Of a DNA stretch of 64,000 nt, positions 17,369 through 25,686 are shown piece by piece. The notes beneath the pieces are model-generated. The model worked only from the letters and a program-made list of their open reading frames with translations. It ran no database searches and was not told the origin of the DNA. The stretch lies in NCBI RefSeq assembly GCF_025165815.1, contig NZ_JAFFZE010000002.1:1-64000 (forward strand), read 5' to 3'. The translations under genes and the position numbers were made by a program. Every line of letters begins with the position of its first letter. The first letter of the stretch is position 1. The stretch is from Actinophytocola gossypii (GTDB lineage: Bacteria; Actinomycetota; Actinomycetes; Mycobacteriales; Pseudonocardiaceae).

Positions 17369-18762
17369 CAGCAACCCCGACCACCCGCGCGCTCGCCGCG
17401 TTCGCCGCCGGACTGTCCTACCCGGACCTCCCGGACGCCGTCGTCGCCAAGGCCGGCGCGCTGCTCGTGGACTTCGTCGGTGCGGCCGTCGGCGGCGCAA
17501 CCACCGCCGAGGTGTCCACGCTCACCGACCTGGTCCGTGCCAGAGGCGGCGCACCGACGGCGACCGTGCTCGGCGCCGGGTTCGCCGCGCCGGCCGCCGA
17601 CGCGGCCTACTGCAACGGCGCCGCCGCCGACGTGTTCGAGCACCAGGACGGCTACCGCTTCGGCGGCTTCCACCCCTCGCACACGCTGCCGGCGCTGCTC
17701 GCGGTCGCCGAGGAGACCGACGCCGACCTGCGCGCCCTGCTGACCGCCGCGGTCGTCGCCTACGAGGTGTCCGACCGGATCGGCCGCGCGGTGCACCCGA
17801 ACGCCACCCGGGCCGGCTGGTTCCCGATCGCGGCGACGTTCGGCGCGGCCGCCGGCTGCGCGAAGCTCCTCGGCCTGCCCGAGGAACGGATCGCCGACGC
17901 CGTCGGCGCGGCCGCGTTCTTCGCGCCGGCCGTGCTCATCGAGTCCATCTTCGCCGGTCCGTCGGCCAAGCCCGCGTTCGCCGGACAGCTCGCCCGCGCC
18001 GGCGTCGAGGGCGCCCAGCACGCCGCCGCCGGGCTCACCGGCTGGCGCGAGGTCGTCGAGCACCCGCGTGGTCTGGTCGCCGTGCTCGGCGGCACCCCGC
18101 CGGCCGCGACCGACGACGGCCTCGACGGCCTCGGTTCCGAGTGGACGATCCTGGACGTGCACCAGAAGCGGTTCGCCGGCTGCCGGCACACCCACGGCGC
18201 CGCCCAGGCCGCCGTGGAACTCGCCGTCGAACACGACCTGGACCCCGAGCGGATCACCGCCGTCGACGTGGAGACCTACGACATCGCCCTGCTGCTCGTG
18301 GACCGCCCGGTCGGCCCCGACCCGTCCACGGTCGCCTGCACGCTGAGCCTCCCGTACGTCGTCGGCGCCGCGGTCGCCGACCGGGACGTCGGCGGCGCCC
18401 AGTACGGCCAGGCCACCCGCACGGACCCCCGCGTCCTGCGCGTCGCCGACCTCGTCCGGCTGCGGCCCGCCGCCGACCTGGAGGCCCGGTACCCCGAGTA
18501 CACCGCCACCCGCGTCACCATCACCACCGACGACGGCGCCGCGCACACCCGCACCGTCGACGTCCCCGCCGGCGACAGCCGCGCCCCGCTCACCCGCGAC
18601 CAGCTGCTGGCCAAGTTCGCCGGCTACGTGGGATCCGCCTTCGGCGAACGGATCGCCGCCGGTACCGCCGAGCTGCTGCTCGCCCCGCCGGCCGGCGCGC
18701 CCGTCCGCGACCTCACCGGCCAGCTGGCCACCCGACCGCAGGAGCACGCATGTCCGACGTAG
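17365..18762 (+). CDS. MmgE/PrpD-family protein, paralogue 1
   Basis: A 465-aa member of the 2-methylcitrate dehydratase / cis-aconitate decarboxylase / iminodisuccinate epimerase superfamily. Typical features are a helical N-terminal domain starting ALAAFAAGL, the VFEHQDGYRFGGFHPSHTLPA region and the LDVHQKRFAGCRHTH motif with conserved His and Lys. It would hydrate, dehydrate or epimerise a di- or tricarboxylate in the pathway. A second paralogue occurs at 28924. The GTG start overlaps the ATPase stop and its 3' end overlaps the next gene by 13 bp. Confidence 0.8.
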   Translation: MTATPTTRALAAFAAGLSYPDLPDAVVAKAGALLVDFVGAAVGGATTAEVSTLTDLVRARGGAPTATVLGAGFAAPAADAAYCNGAAADVFEHQDGYRFGGFHPSHTLPALLAVAEETDADLRALLTAAVVAYEVSDRIGRAVHPNATRAGWFPIAATFGAAAGCAKLLGLPEERIADAVGAAAFFAPAVLIESIFAGPSAKPAFAGQLARAGVEGAQHAAAGLTGWREVVEHPRGLVAVLGGTPPAATDDGLDGLGSEWTILDVHQKRFAGCRHTHGAAQAAVELAVEHDLDPERITAVDVETYDIALLLVDRPVGPDPSTVACTLSLPYVVGAAVADRDVGGAQYGQATRTDPRVLRVADLVRLRPAADLEARYPEYTATRVTITTDDGAAHTRTVDVPAGDSRAPLTRDQLLAKFAGYVGSAFGERIAAGTAELLLAPPAGAPVRDLTGQLATRPQEHACPT

Positions 18763-19328
18763 ACACCATGGTGCACACCATCGTCCCCGAGCCGGTCACC
18801 GCCGAGGCGTTCGCACCGTTCGGCGAGGTGGTGTCGCTCGAGGACACCCCGAAGCTGCCGATCAACCTGTACTCCGGCCTGAACGCCGTGCACGGCCCGG
18901 TCGTCCTCCAGGTCGACGAGCCGCCCGAGTTCATCCTGTTCCGCGTCGGCTACCGAGGCGGCGACATCCGCTACCTGGAGCGCCACCACGGGATGACCCA
19001 GACGTTCATCCCGCTCAACGGCGACCCGTACGTCTCCGTCGTCGCCCCGCCGGACGTCCCACTGGTCGACGGCTTCCCCGACTTCGCCGCGATCCGCGCG
19101 TTCCTGGTCCCCGGCGACGTCATCCTGAACATCCACCGGGGCACCTGGCACGAGCCGCCGTTCCCGACCCGCGACGGCCAGAAGTTCTTCATCACCAGCA
19201 CTCCCGGGGTCACCGGCGGCCTCCAGACCTCGGTCGACGACAACGGCGAGGTGCACAAGCTCGACGTGGACAAGCGAAACCCGGTGTACCGCACCGGCCG
19301 CCGCCTCCGCGTGGAGATGCCCCGATGA
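18750..19328 (+). CDS. ureidoglycolate lyase (AllA)-like protein
   Basis: A 192-aa cupin-like protein resembling AllA, which splits ureidoglycolate into glyoxylate and urea. The family pattern QTFIPLNGDPYVSVVAPPD followed by RAFLVPGDVILNIHRGTWHEPPF is clear, including the HRGTWHEP block of the active site. CAGGAG lies upstream of the ATG at 18750, inside the end of the MmgE/PrpD gene. In this operon it may release urea or a related amide from a ureido intermediate, which would fit ring opening by the amidohydrolase at 30348. Confidence 0.7.
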   Translation: MSDVDTMVHTIVPEPVTAEAFAPFGEVVSLEDTPKLPINLYSGLNAVHGPVVLQVDEPPEFILFRVGYRGGDIRYLERHHGMTQTFIPLNGDPYVSVVAPPDVPLVDGFPDFAAIRAFLVPGDVILNIHRGTWHEPPFPTRDGQKFFITSTPGVTGGLQTSVDDNGEVHKLDVDKRNPVYRTGRRLRVEMPR

Positions 19329-21682
19329 CAGCGGCCGCCACCGGGATCGGCTCCTCGCCGCGCCGCCGTGACGGCGCCGAGCTGCTGACCGGCCGCGCGA
19401 CGTTCCTCGACGACCACCGTCCCGAGGGGATGCTGCACGCGGTCGTCGTGCGCAGCGAGGTCGCGCACGGACGGATCCGCTCGATCGACACCACCGCCGC
19501 CGAGTCCGCACCCGGCGTGGCCCTCGTACTGACCGGCGAGCAGGCCGCACGGCACGCCGGCCCGGTGCCGTACTTCATCGACCCCGCCGCCCGCGGCGGC
19601 AACCGCGCCGACCTCCGCTGCCTCGCGGTCGGCAAGGTCACCCACGCCGGCCAGCCGGTCGCCGCCGTCGTCGCCCGCACCCGGCACGAGGCGCACGACG
19701 CCGCCGACCTGGTCCGCGTGGACTACGAGGTACTCCCGCACGTACTCGACGCCGAGGCCGCGCTGGCGCAGGACGCGCCCCGCCTGTACGAGGACTGGCC
19801 CGGCAACGTCGTCATGCACAACCGCTACGGCACCGGCGACCCGGACGCCCGGCTCGCCGAGGCCGACACCGTGGTCTCCGGCGAGATCCGGATCGCGCGC
19901 ACCACCACCGCGCCGATGGAGCCGCGCGGCTACCTCGCGTCCTGGCACGGCGACACGCTGACCGTGCACGCGTCCTGTCAGAACCCGCACCAGCTGCGCT
20001 GGATGCTCGCCACCACCCTCGGCGTCGACGAGGGTCGCATCCGGATCGTCACCGCCAAGGTCGGCGGCTCGTTCGGCCTCAAGATGCAGGGCCACCCCGA
20101 GGAGACCCTCGTCGCCCTGCTCAGCAGGCTCGCCGGCGCCCCGGTCAAATGGGTCGAGGACCGCCGCGAGGCCCTGCTCGCCGGCGCCCGCGAGCAGACG
20201 CACCGCTTCCGCGTCGGCGCGATGGCCGACGGCCGCATCGTGGCCCTGGTCGACGAGATCGTCGCCGACATCGGCGCGCTGACCGCGCAGGCCGGTTGGG
20301 CGATGCCGAACATGTCGGCCACCACGCTGCCGTCCGGCTACGCGATCCCGGACTGCCGGATCGAGCTGGACATCGTCGTCACCAACAAGCCACCGCTGGC
20401 CGCCGCGCGCGGCTTCGGCAAGGACGCCGCGCACTTCGTGATGGAGCGCGCGGTGGACCTGGTGGCCCGCGACCTCGGCCTGGACCCCGCCGAGGTGCGC
20501 CGGCGCAACTTCGTCCCCTCGGACGCGTTCCCGTACCGCACGTCCACCGGCCTCAACATCGACAGCGGCGACTTCGAGGGCCTACTGGACAAGACCCTCG
20601 ACGCGGTCGACCATCCCGGCGTCCGCCGCCGGCAGGCCGAGCTGCGTGAGCGTGGCCGCTACCTCGGTGTCGGCCTCGGCTTCGAGCTGACCCCCGAGTC
20701 GTCGGACAGCCCGGGCACGTTCGTGTCCGGCTTCGACACCACGACCGTGCGGATGAGCGTCACCGGCATGGTCACCGTGCTCACCGGCGTCACCTCGCCG
20801 GGCGGCGGCAACGACACCGGGATCGCCCAGATCGTCGCCGCCGAGCTGGGCGTGCCGCTGGCCTGGGTGGAGCTGGTGCAGGGCGACACCGACCGCTGCC
20901 CCAACGGGTTCGGCAACTTCAGCGGCCGCAGCATGGTCGTCGGCGGCGGCTCCGCGACGCTCGCCGCCCGGGACGTCCGGGCCAAGCTCCTCGCGGTCGC
21001 CGCCCGCCTGCTCGACACCGACGACGTCGAACTCCGCGACGGCGTCGCGACCGGCGGTGGGCGGGAGCTGCCGGTGCCCGAGGTCGCGCGGGCACTGCTC
21101 ACCAGGGCGTTCGCGATCGGCGACATCGAACCGGTGCTGGAGTCCACCCGTGCCTACAAGCCGGGCAACATCGACCACGTGCCGGACGAGTTCGGCCGCA
21201 TCCAGCCGTACCCGACCTACTCGTCGAGCCTGCACGCCGCCGTCGTGGACGTCGACGCCGAGACCGGCAAGGTCACCCTGGTCGACTACGTGATGGCGCA
21301 CGACTGCGGCACGATGATCAACCCGTCGCTGGTGGAGGGCCAGGCCCGTGGCGCGGTCACCATGGGGCTGGGCAGCGCTCTGTCCGAACGCCTGCGGTTC
21401 GACGCCGACGGCCGGCTGGCCACCGACCGCTTCAAGTCCTACCTGCTGCCCCGGGCCGGCGACGTCCCGCTGCTGCGGATGGTGCACCAGGTCACGCCGA
21501 GCCCGTTCACCATGCACGGCAACAAGGGCGCCGGTGAGGCCGGGGTCGGGGGCGCGCAGGCCGCGGTCGCCAACGCGGTGGAGGACGCGCTGGCGCCGCT
21601 CGGGGTCACGGTTCGCGGGGTGCCGTTGACCCCACCGGCCGTGCTCGCGCTGATCGACGAGGCTCGCAAGGGGTCATCGTGA
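19325..21682 (+). CDS. molybdenum hydroxylase large subunit (xanthine dehydrogenase/CoxL superfamily)
   Basis: A 785-aa molybdopterin-cytosine-dinucleotide-type subunit. It shows the N-terminal a/b-hammerhead domain, KVGGSFGLK, the ARGFG loop and the C-terminal KGAGEAG motif with the catalytic base Glu. It lacks the AYxCSFR loop of true CO dehydrogenases, so it is a substrate hydroxylase acting on a heterocycle or aldehyde. Subunit order large-medium-small (19325, 21679, 22500) with 4-bp overlaps forms a complete enzyme. It likely performs the first oxidative attack in the pathway. Confidence 0.88.
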   Translation: MTAAATGIGSSPRRRDGAELLTGRATFLDDHRPEGMLHAVVVRSEVAHGRIRSIDTTAAESAPGVALVLTGEQAARHAGPVPYFIDPAARGGNRADLRCLAVGKVTHAGQPVAAVVARTRHEAHDAADLVRVDYEVLPHVLDAEAALAQDAPRLYEDWPGNVVMHNRYGTGDPDARLAEADTVVSGEIRIARTTTAPMEPRGYLASWHGDTLTVHASCQNPHQLRWMLATTLGVDEGRIRIVTAKVGGSFGLKMQGHPEETLVALLSRLAGAPVKWVEDRREALLAGAREQTHRFRVGAMADGRIVALVDEIVADIGALTAQAGWAMPNMSATTLPSGYAIPDCRIELDIVVTNKPPLAAARGFGKDAAHFVMERAVDLVARDLGLDPAEVRRRNFVPSDAFPYRTSTGLNIDSGDFEGLLDKTLDAVDHPGVRRRQAELRERGRYLGVGLGFELTPESSDSPGTFVSGFDTTTVRMSVTGMVTVLTGVTSPGGGNDTGIAQIVAAELGVPLAWVELVQGDTDRCPNGFGNFSGRSMVVGGGSATLAARDVRAKLLAVAARLLDTDDVELRDGVATGGGRELPVPEVARALLTRAFAIGDIEPVLESTRAYKPGNIDHVPDEFGRIQPYPTYSSSLHAAVVDVDAETGKVTLVDYVMAHDCGTMINPSLVEGQARGAVTMGLGSALSERLRFDADGRLATDRFKSYLLPRAGDVPLLRMVHQVTPSPFTMHGNKGAGEAGVGGAQAAVANAVEDALAPLGVTVRGVPLTPPAVLALIDEARKGSS

Positions 21683-22503
21683 GCACGGCCCCCACGTTCA
21701 TCCGCCCGGCCGACCTGGACGGCGTCACCGCCGCCCTCTCCGACGGGGACGCCCTGATCGTCGGCGGCGGCACCATGGTCGTGCCGGAGCTGACCCATGG
21801 CCGGATCCGGCCCTCGGCGCTGGTCGACCTCGGTCGCGCCGGGCTCGCCGGCGTCACGACCGCCGCCGGCACCACCGTGGTCGGCGCGATGACCACGTAC
21901 ACCGAGCTGGAACACTCGGCCGTGCCGCTGCTGGCCACGATGGCCCACGGCATCACGGGCGGCCCGCAGATCCGCCACCGGGGCACGGTCGGCGGCTCGG
22001 CGAGCTACGCCAACCCGTCGTCCGACGTGCCGGCCTGCCTGGTCGCCCTCGACGCGCGGCTCCTGCTGGCCTGGGCCGGGGGAGTGCGCGAGGTCGCCGC
22101 GGCCGACTTCTTCCTCGGCGCGTTCCGCACCGTCCGCGAGCCGGACGAGGTCCTGGCCGCGATCACGGTGCCCGACGTGACCACCTTCGGCTACGTGAAG
22201 TTCAAGCTCGTCGAGGGAAGCTGGCCGATCGTCACCGCCGCCACGGTCGTCCGCGCGGACTCGCTGCGGGTCGTGCTCGGCGGCGCCGCGCCCGTCCCGG
22301 CCGCCGTCACGCTCGACCTCCCTTCGGCCGGCACCGCCGATCCGGCCTGGCGCGACCACGTCCGAACCGCCGTCACCGAGGGAATCGAGATCGCCGGCGG
22401 CCCGTGGGACGACGTACTCGCGCCGGGGGAGTACCGGGCGCGGATCGCACCCGTGATCGCCGCGCGCTCCGTGGCCCGCGCACTGGACGAGGAGAGCCGA
22501 TGA
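21679..22503 (+). CDS. molybdenum hydroxylase FAD-binding medium subunit
   Basis: A 274-aa CoxM-type subunit. The FAD-binding motifs are ALIVGGGTMVVPEL near 26-38 and IRHRGTVGGSASYANPSSD near 100-118, followed by a C-terminal CO-dehydrogenase-flavoprotein domain. It transfers electrons from the 2Fe-2S subunit to an acceptor. GTG start in a GTGA overlap with the large subunit stop. Confidence 0.88.
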   Translation: MSTAPTFIRPADLDGVTAALSDGDALIVGGGTMVVPELTHGRIRPSALVDLGRAGLAGVTTAAGTTVVGAMTTYTELEHSAVPLLATMAHGITGGPQIRHRGTVGGSASYANPSSDVPACLVALDARLLLAWAGGVREVAAADFFLGAFRTVREPDEVLAAITVPDVTTFGYVKFKLVEGSWPIVTAATVVRADSLRVVLGGAAPVPAAVTLDLPSAGTADPAWRDHVRTAVTEGIEIAGGPWDDVLAPGEYRARIAPVIAARSVARALDEESR

Positions 22504-22964
22504 CCGAGATCCGGTTGACCGTCAACGGCGTCGAGCACGCGGTCGACGTTGACCCGCGCACCCTGCTCGTGCACGCCATCCGCGAACAGGCCGGCCTCAC
22601 CGGCACCCACGTCGGCTGCCTCACCGGCGACTGCGGTGCCTGCACGGTCGTCGTCGACGGGCGGACCACCAAGTCCTGCTCCGTGCTCGCCCACAGCGCC
22701 GACGGTGCCCGCGTCGAGACCGTCGAGTCCCTCGCCGACGGCGACGACCTGCACCCGGTACAGCGCGCGTTCTGGGACGAGTTCGCGTTCCAGTGCGGGT
22801 TCTGCCTGCCCGGCATGCTGCTCACCGCCAGGGAACTGCTGGAGTCCACCCCGGACCCCGACGACGAGGAGATCCTCCGCGCGCTCAACGGGAACCTGTG
22901 CCGCTGCACCGGCTACAACACGATCGTCGCCGCCGTCCGCCGCGCCGCCCAGGAGCCGGCGTGA
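22500..22964 (+). CDS. molybdenum hydroxylase 2Fe-2S small subunit
   Basis: A 154-aa CoxS-type iron-sulfur protein with both clusters: the plant-ferredoxin type (GCLTGDCGACTV plus a later Cys) and the C-terminal helical type (CGFCLPG and CRCTGY). All eight cysteines are present. ATGA overlap with the medium subunit. Confidence 0.92.
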   Translation: MTEIRLTVNGVEHAVDVDPRTLLVHAIREQAGLTGTHVGCLTGDCGACTVVVDGRTTKSCSVLAHSADGARVETVESLADGDDLHPVQRAFWDEFAFQCGFCLPGMLLTARELLESTPDPDDEEILRALNGNLCRCTGYNTIVAAVRRAAQEPA

Positions 22965-23383
22965 ACACCGCCACCGCGATCGCCGTCGTCGAGGACTTCC
23001 TCGCCGCGATGGGCGCCGGCCGCATCGACGACGCCACCCGGCACCTCGCACCCGAACCGGAGTTGGTCTTCCCCGGCGGCCGCCGCTACCACGGGCTCGT
23101 CGAGCTGACCGAGGCGTCGGCCGGCCGGTACCGGTTCGTCGACAAGCACCGGGACAGCTACGAGACACTGTCCACACCGGACGGCGACGTGGTGGTCTAC
23201 TCGATCGGCCGCCTGTTCGGCGAGAACGCGCACGGCGTGCGGTTCGACGGCGTCCGCTACGTCGACCGGTTCCGCCTGCGCGACGACCGGATCGTCGAGC
23301 AGTGGGTGTGGAACGACCTCGCCGAGACCGGCGTGCTCACCGCCCGCACCCCCGCCGACCTGGCGCGGGAGTGGCGCCCATGA
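22961..23383 (+). CDS. SnoaL/NTF2-like small protein
   Basis: A 140-aa alpha+beta barrel-like protein with the SnoaL/ketosteroid-isomerase pattern: an N-terminal helix (VVEDFLAAMGAGRIDDATRHL), FPGGRRYHGL, and C-terminal strands (YVDRFRLRDDRIVEQWVWND). Members isomerise, cyclise or hydrate small molecules; the reaction here is unknown. GTGA overlap at the start and ATGA at the end. Confidence 0.65.
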   Translation: MNTATAIAVVEDFLAAMGAGRIDDATRHLAPEPELVFPGGRRYHGLVELTEASAGRYRFVDKHRDSYETLSTPDGDVVVYSIGRLFGENAHGVRFDGVRYVDRFRLRDDRIVEQWVWNDLAETGVLTARTPADLAREWRP

Positions 23384-25320
23384 GCGCCTACCCCCGCGTC
23401 TTCTCCCCGGTCGACCTCGGCGGGATCACCCTGCGCAACCGCGTGTTCGTGTCCGCCCACACCACCAACTTCGGCGTCGACTTCCTGCCCACCGACCGGC
23501 ACGTCGCCTACCACGCCGAACGCGCCCGCGGCGGCGCCGGCCTGATCGTCACCGAGCCGCTGCGCGTGCACCCCACCAGTCTCGGCCGCGCCGGCGGGCT
23601 CGCCGCCGACCCGGCCGCCCTGCCCGGCCTGGAGAAGATCACCGCCGCCGTCCGCGCCGAGGGCGCCGCCGTGTTCACCCAGATCACGCACGCCGGCCGG
23701 CACAGCGAGAACGTGTTCCGCCGCGCCGCCGCCTGGGGACCCACCACCCGCCGCTGGACCGCTTCCGGCGCCGTCCCGCACGCCATGACCCGCCGCGACC
23801 TGACCGAGGTCCGCGACGCCTATGCCGGCGCCGCCCGGCTCGCGGTCGCCGCCGGCTTCCAGGGCGTCGAGATCCACTTCGGCCACGGGCACCTGTTGCA
23901 CCAGTTCATCTCGCCCGCGTCCAACGACCGCGCCGACGCCTACGGCGGCAGCGAGACCAACCGCCTCCGGTACCCGCTGGAGGTGCTCGACGCCGTCCTC
24001 GACGCCGTCGGCGACCAGCTCGTCGTCGGCGTCCGGCTGAGCGCCGAGGAGCTCGTTCCCGGCGGTCAGGACCTCGACGCCGGCCGCCGCATCGCGCACC
24101 TGCTCGACAGCACGCGCCCGATCGGCTTCCTCAACGTCTCCCTCGCCTCCTACACCGTGCCCTCGATCGGCCACCACGTCGCCGACATGAGCGAGGGCCA
24201 CACCCCCTACCTCGCCCAGACCCTCGCGGTCGCCCGCGAGTGCACCCGCGTCCCGGTGCTCGCCGCGTGCCGCTTCGTCGACCTCGACGACGCCGAACGC
24301 GGCCTGGCCACCGGCCTGCTCGCCGCGGTCGCGATGACCCGCGCGCACATCGCCGACCCGCACCTGCTCGCCAAGGCCGCCGCCGGCGAACCGGAACGCA
24401 TCCGCCCCTGCGTGTCCTGCAACTTCTGCATCGGCGAGATCGCCGGCCACCGCCCGATCACCTGCATGATGAACCCCACCGTCGGCCGCGAGGCCGAGTG
24501 GCCGGAACACCCCGCCGCGGCCCCCGACCCCGGCCGCGTCCTGGTCGTCGGCGCGGGCCCGGCCGGCCTGGAGACCGCCCGTCTCGCCGCCGAACGTGGC
24601 CACACCGTCGAGGTCTGGGAGCGCGCCGCCGAACCCGGCGGACAGCTCCGCACCGGCCGCCGCGGCGCGGGCCGTGGCCACCTCGACCGGCTACGTGCCC
24701 ACCAGCAGCGCCGCCTCACCGAGCTGGCCGTCCCGGTACGCGTCAACCGCACCGCCACCGCCGACGACGTCCTCGCCGAGACCCCCGACACCGTCGTCCT
24801 CGCCACCGGCGCCACCCACGCGACCCGCGACGTCCCCGGTTGGGGCCCGGCACTGGCCGCTGCCGACGTCCTCGCCGGCCGCTCCTGGACCGGCCGAACG
24901 GTGCTCGTCCTGGACGACGACGGCGGCTGGACCTCCGCGTCGGTCGCCGAGACGGTCGCCCGCGGCGGCGGCGCCGTGCACCTGGTCGCCGCGGCCGGCA
25001 CCCCGCTGTGGGGCGTCACGGAGTACAGCCGGATGACGGCCGTGGAACGCCTCCGCGACCTCGGCGTCCAGCTCTGGACCTCCGCGCGCGCCGAGCTGGC
25101 CGCCGGCACCGCGCGGATCGCCAGCACCCTCGTCGACACCACCACGATCGTTCCGGGCGTGACCGACGTCGTCGCCCTCGACCCGCCCACCGCCCAGGAC
25201 GCCCTGGCCGCCCCGCTCGCCGACGCCGGGCTCGCCGTGCACGTCATCGGGGACGCGGTGGCACCGAGAACCCTGCTGGAGGCGATGGCCGAGGCCCATG
25301 CCGTCGGTCGTGCCCTGTAG
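23380..25320 (+). CDS. Old-yellow-enzyme/trimethylamine-dehydrogenase-type flavoenzyme with 4Fe-4S cluster
   Basis: A 646-aa three-domain oxidoreductase: FMN TIM barrel (about 1-340), a 4Fe-4S site, and a FAD/NAD(P)H module beginning VLVVGAGPAGLE. The cluster cysteines are spaced C-x2-C-x2-C-x11-C (CVSCNFC...C), as in trimethylamine dehydrogenase rather than the C-x2-C-x3-C spacing of 2,4-dienoyl-CoA reductase. It probably reduces or oxidises an activated C=C or C=N bond of the ring intermediate using NAD(P)H. It overlaps its neighbours by 4 bp upstream and has a 12-bp gap downstream. Confidence 0.8.
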   Translation: MSAYPRVFSPVDLGGITLRNRVFVSAHTTNFGVDFLPTDRHVAYHAERARGGAGLIVTEPLRVHPTSLGRAGGLAADPAALPGLEKITAAVRAEGAAVFTQITHAGRHSENVFRRAAAWGPTTRRWTASGAVPHAMTRRDLTEVRDAYAGAARLAVAAGFQGVEIHFGHGHLLHQFISPASNDRADAYGGSETNRLRYPLEVLDAVLDAVGDQLVVGVRLSAEELVPGGQDLDAGRRIAHLLDSTRPIGFLNVSLASYTVPSIGHHVADMSEGHTPYLAQTLAVARECTRVPVLAACRFVDLDDAERGLATGLLAAVAMTRAHIADPHLLAKAAAGEPERIRPCVSCNFCIGEIAGHRPITCMMNPTVGREAEWPEHPAAAPDPGRVLVVGAGPAGLETARLAAERGHTVEVWERAAEPGGQLRTGRRGAGRGHLDRLRAHQQRRLTELAVPVRVNRTATADDVLAETPDTVVLATGATHATRDVPGWGPALAAADVLAGRSWTGRTVLVLDDDGGWTSASVAETVARGGGAVHLVAAAGTPLWGVTEYSRMTAVERLRDLGVQLWTSARAELAAGTARIASTLVDTTTIVPGVTDVVALDPPTAQDALAAPLADAGLAVHVIGDAVAPRTLLEAMAEAHAVGRAL

Positions 25321-25332
25321 AGAGGAGAGAAC

Positions 25333-25686
25333 GTGGCCCGCAAGCTCGTGCTGCTGACCTACAACATCAAGCCCGGTGTCCCGCTGGAGGAGTACGCCGA
25401 GTACACGCGCACCGTCGACTACCCGGTGTTCCGCCGCCACCCCGGCATCCAGAACTACGCCAACTACGTCGTCCGGCAGAACGCGCGTGGCCAGGAGTGG
25501 TTCCGCCACCTCGACCTGATGTTCGTCGACGACCTGGACGCCTTCCACGCCGACGGCAAGCTGCACCACGGCGACCCGGCCGTGCTCGACCACGCCGCGA
25601 ACTGGCGGGCGAAGTGGGGTTCGGACCCGGAGACCGGCTGGCGCACCGACGTCAACATCACCTATGCCGACGAGATCTGGGGGTGA
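25333..25686 (+). CDS. EthD/dimeric alpha-beta barrel domain protein
   Basis: A 117-aa ferredoxin-like-fold protein with the EthD pattern (LLTYNIKPGVPLEEYAEY...HPGIQNYANYV, then DLMFVDDLDAFH). A strong AGAGGAGAG ribosome site precedes the GTG. Members accompany catabolic oxidations, often as small cyclases, isomerases or accessory proteins. Its TGA overlaps the MFS start (GTGA). Confidence 0.62.
   Translation: MARKLVLLTYNIKPGVPLEEYAEYTRTVDYPVFRRHPGIQNYANYVVRQNARGQEWFRHLDLMFVDDLDAFHADGKLHHGDPAVLDHAANWRAKWGSDPETGWRTDVNITYADEIWG

Noticed and set aside
19325-22964. Possible aerobic carbon monoxide dehydrogenase
   Set aside because: The large subunit lacks the AYxCSFR active-site loop of true CO dehydrogenases, and the context is a catabolic operon.
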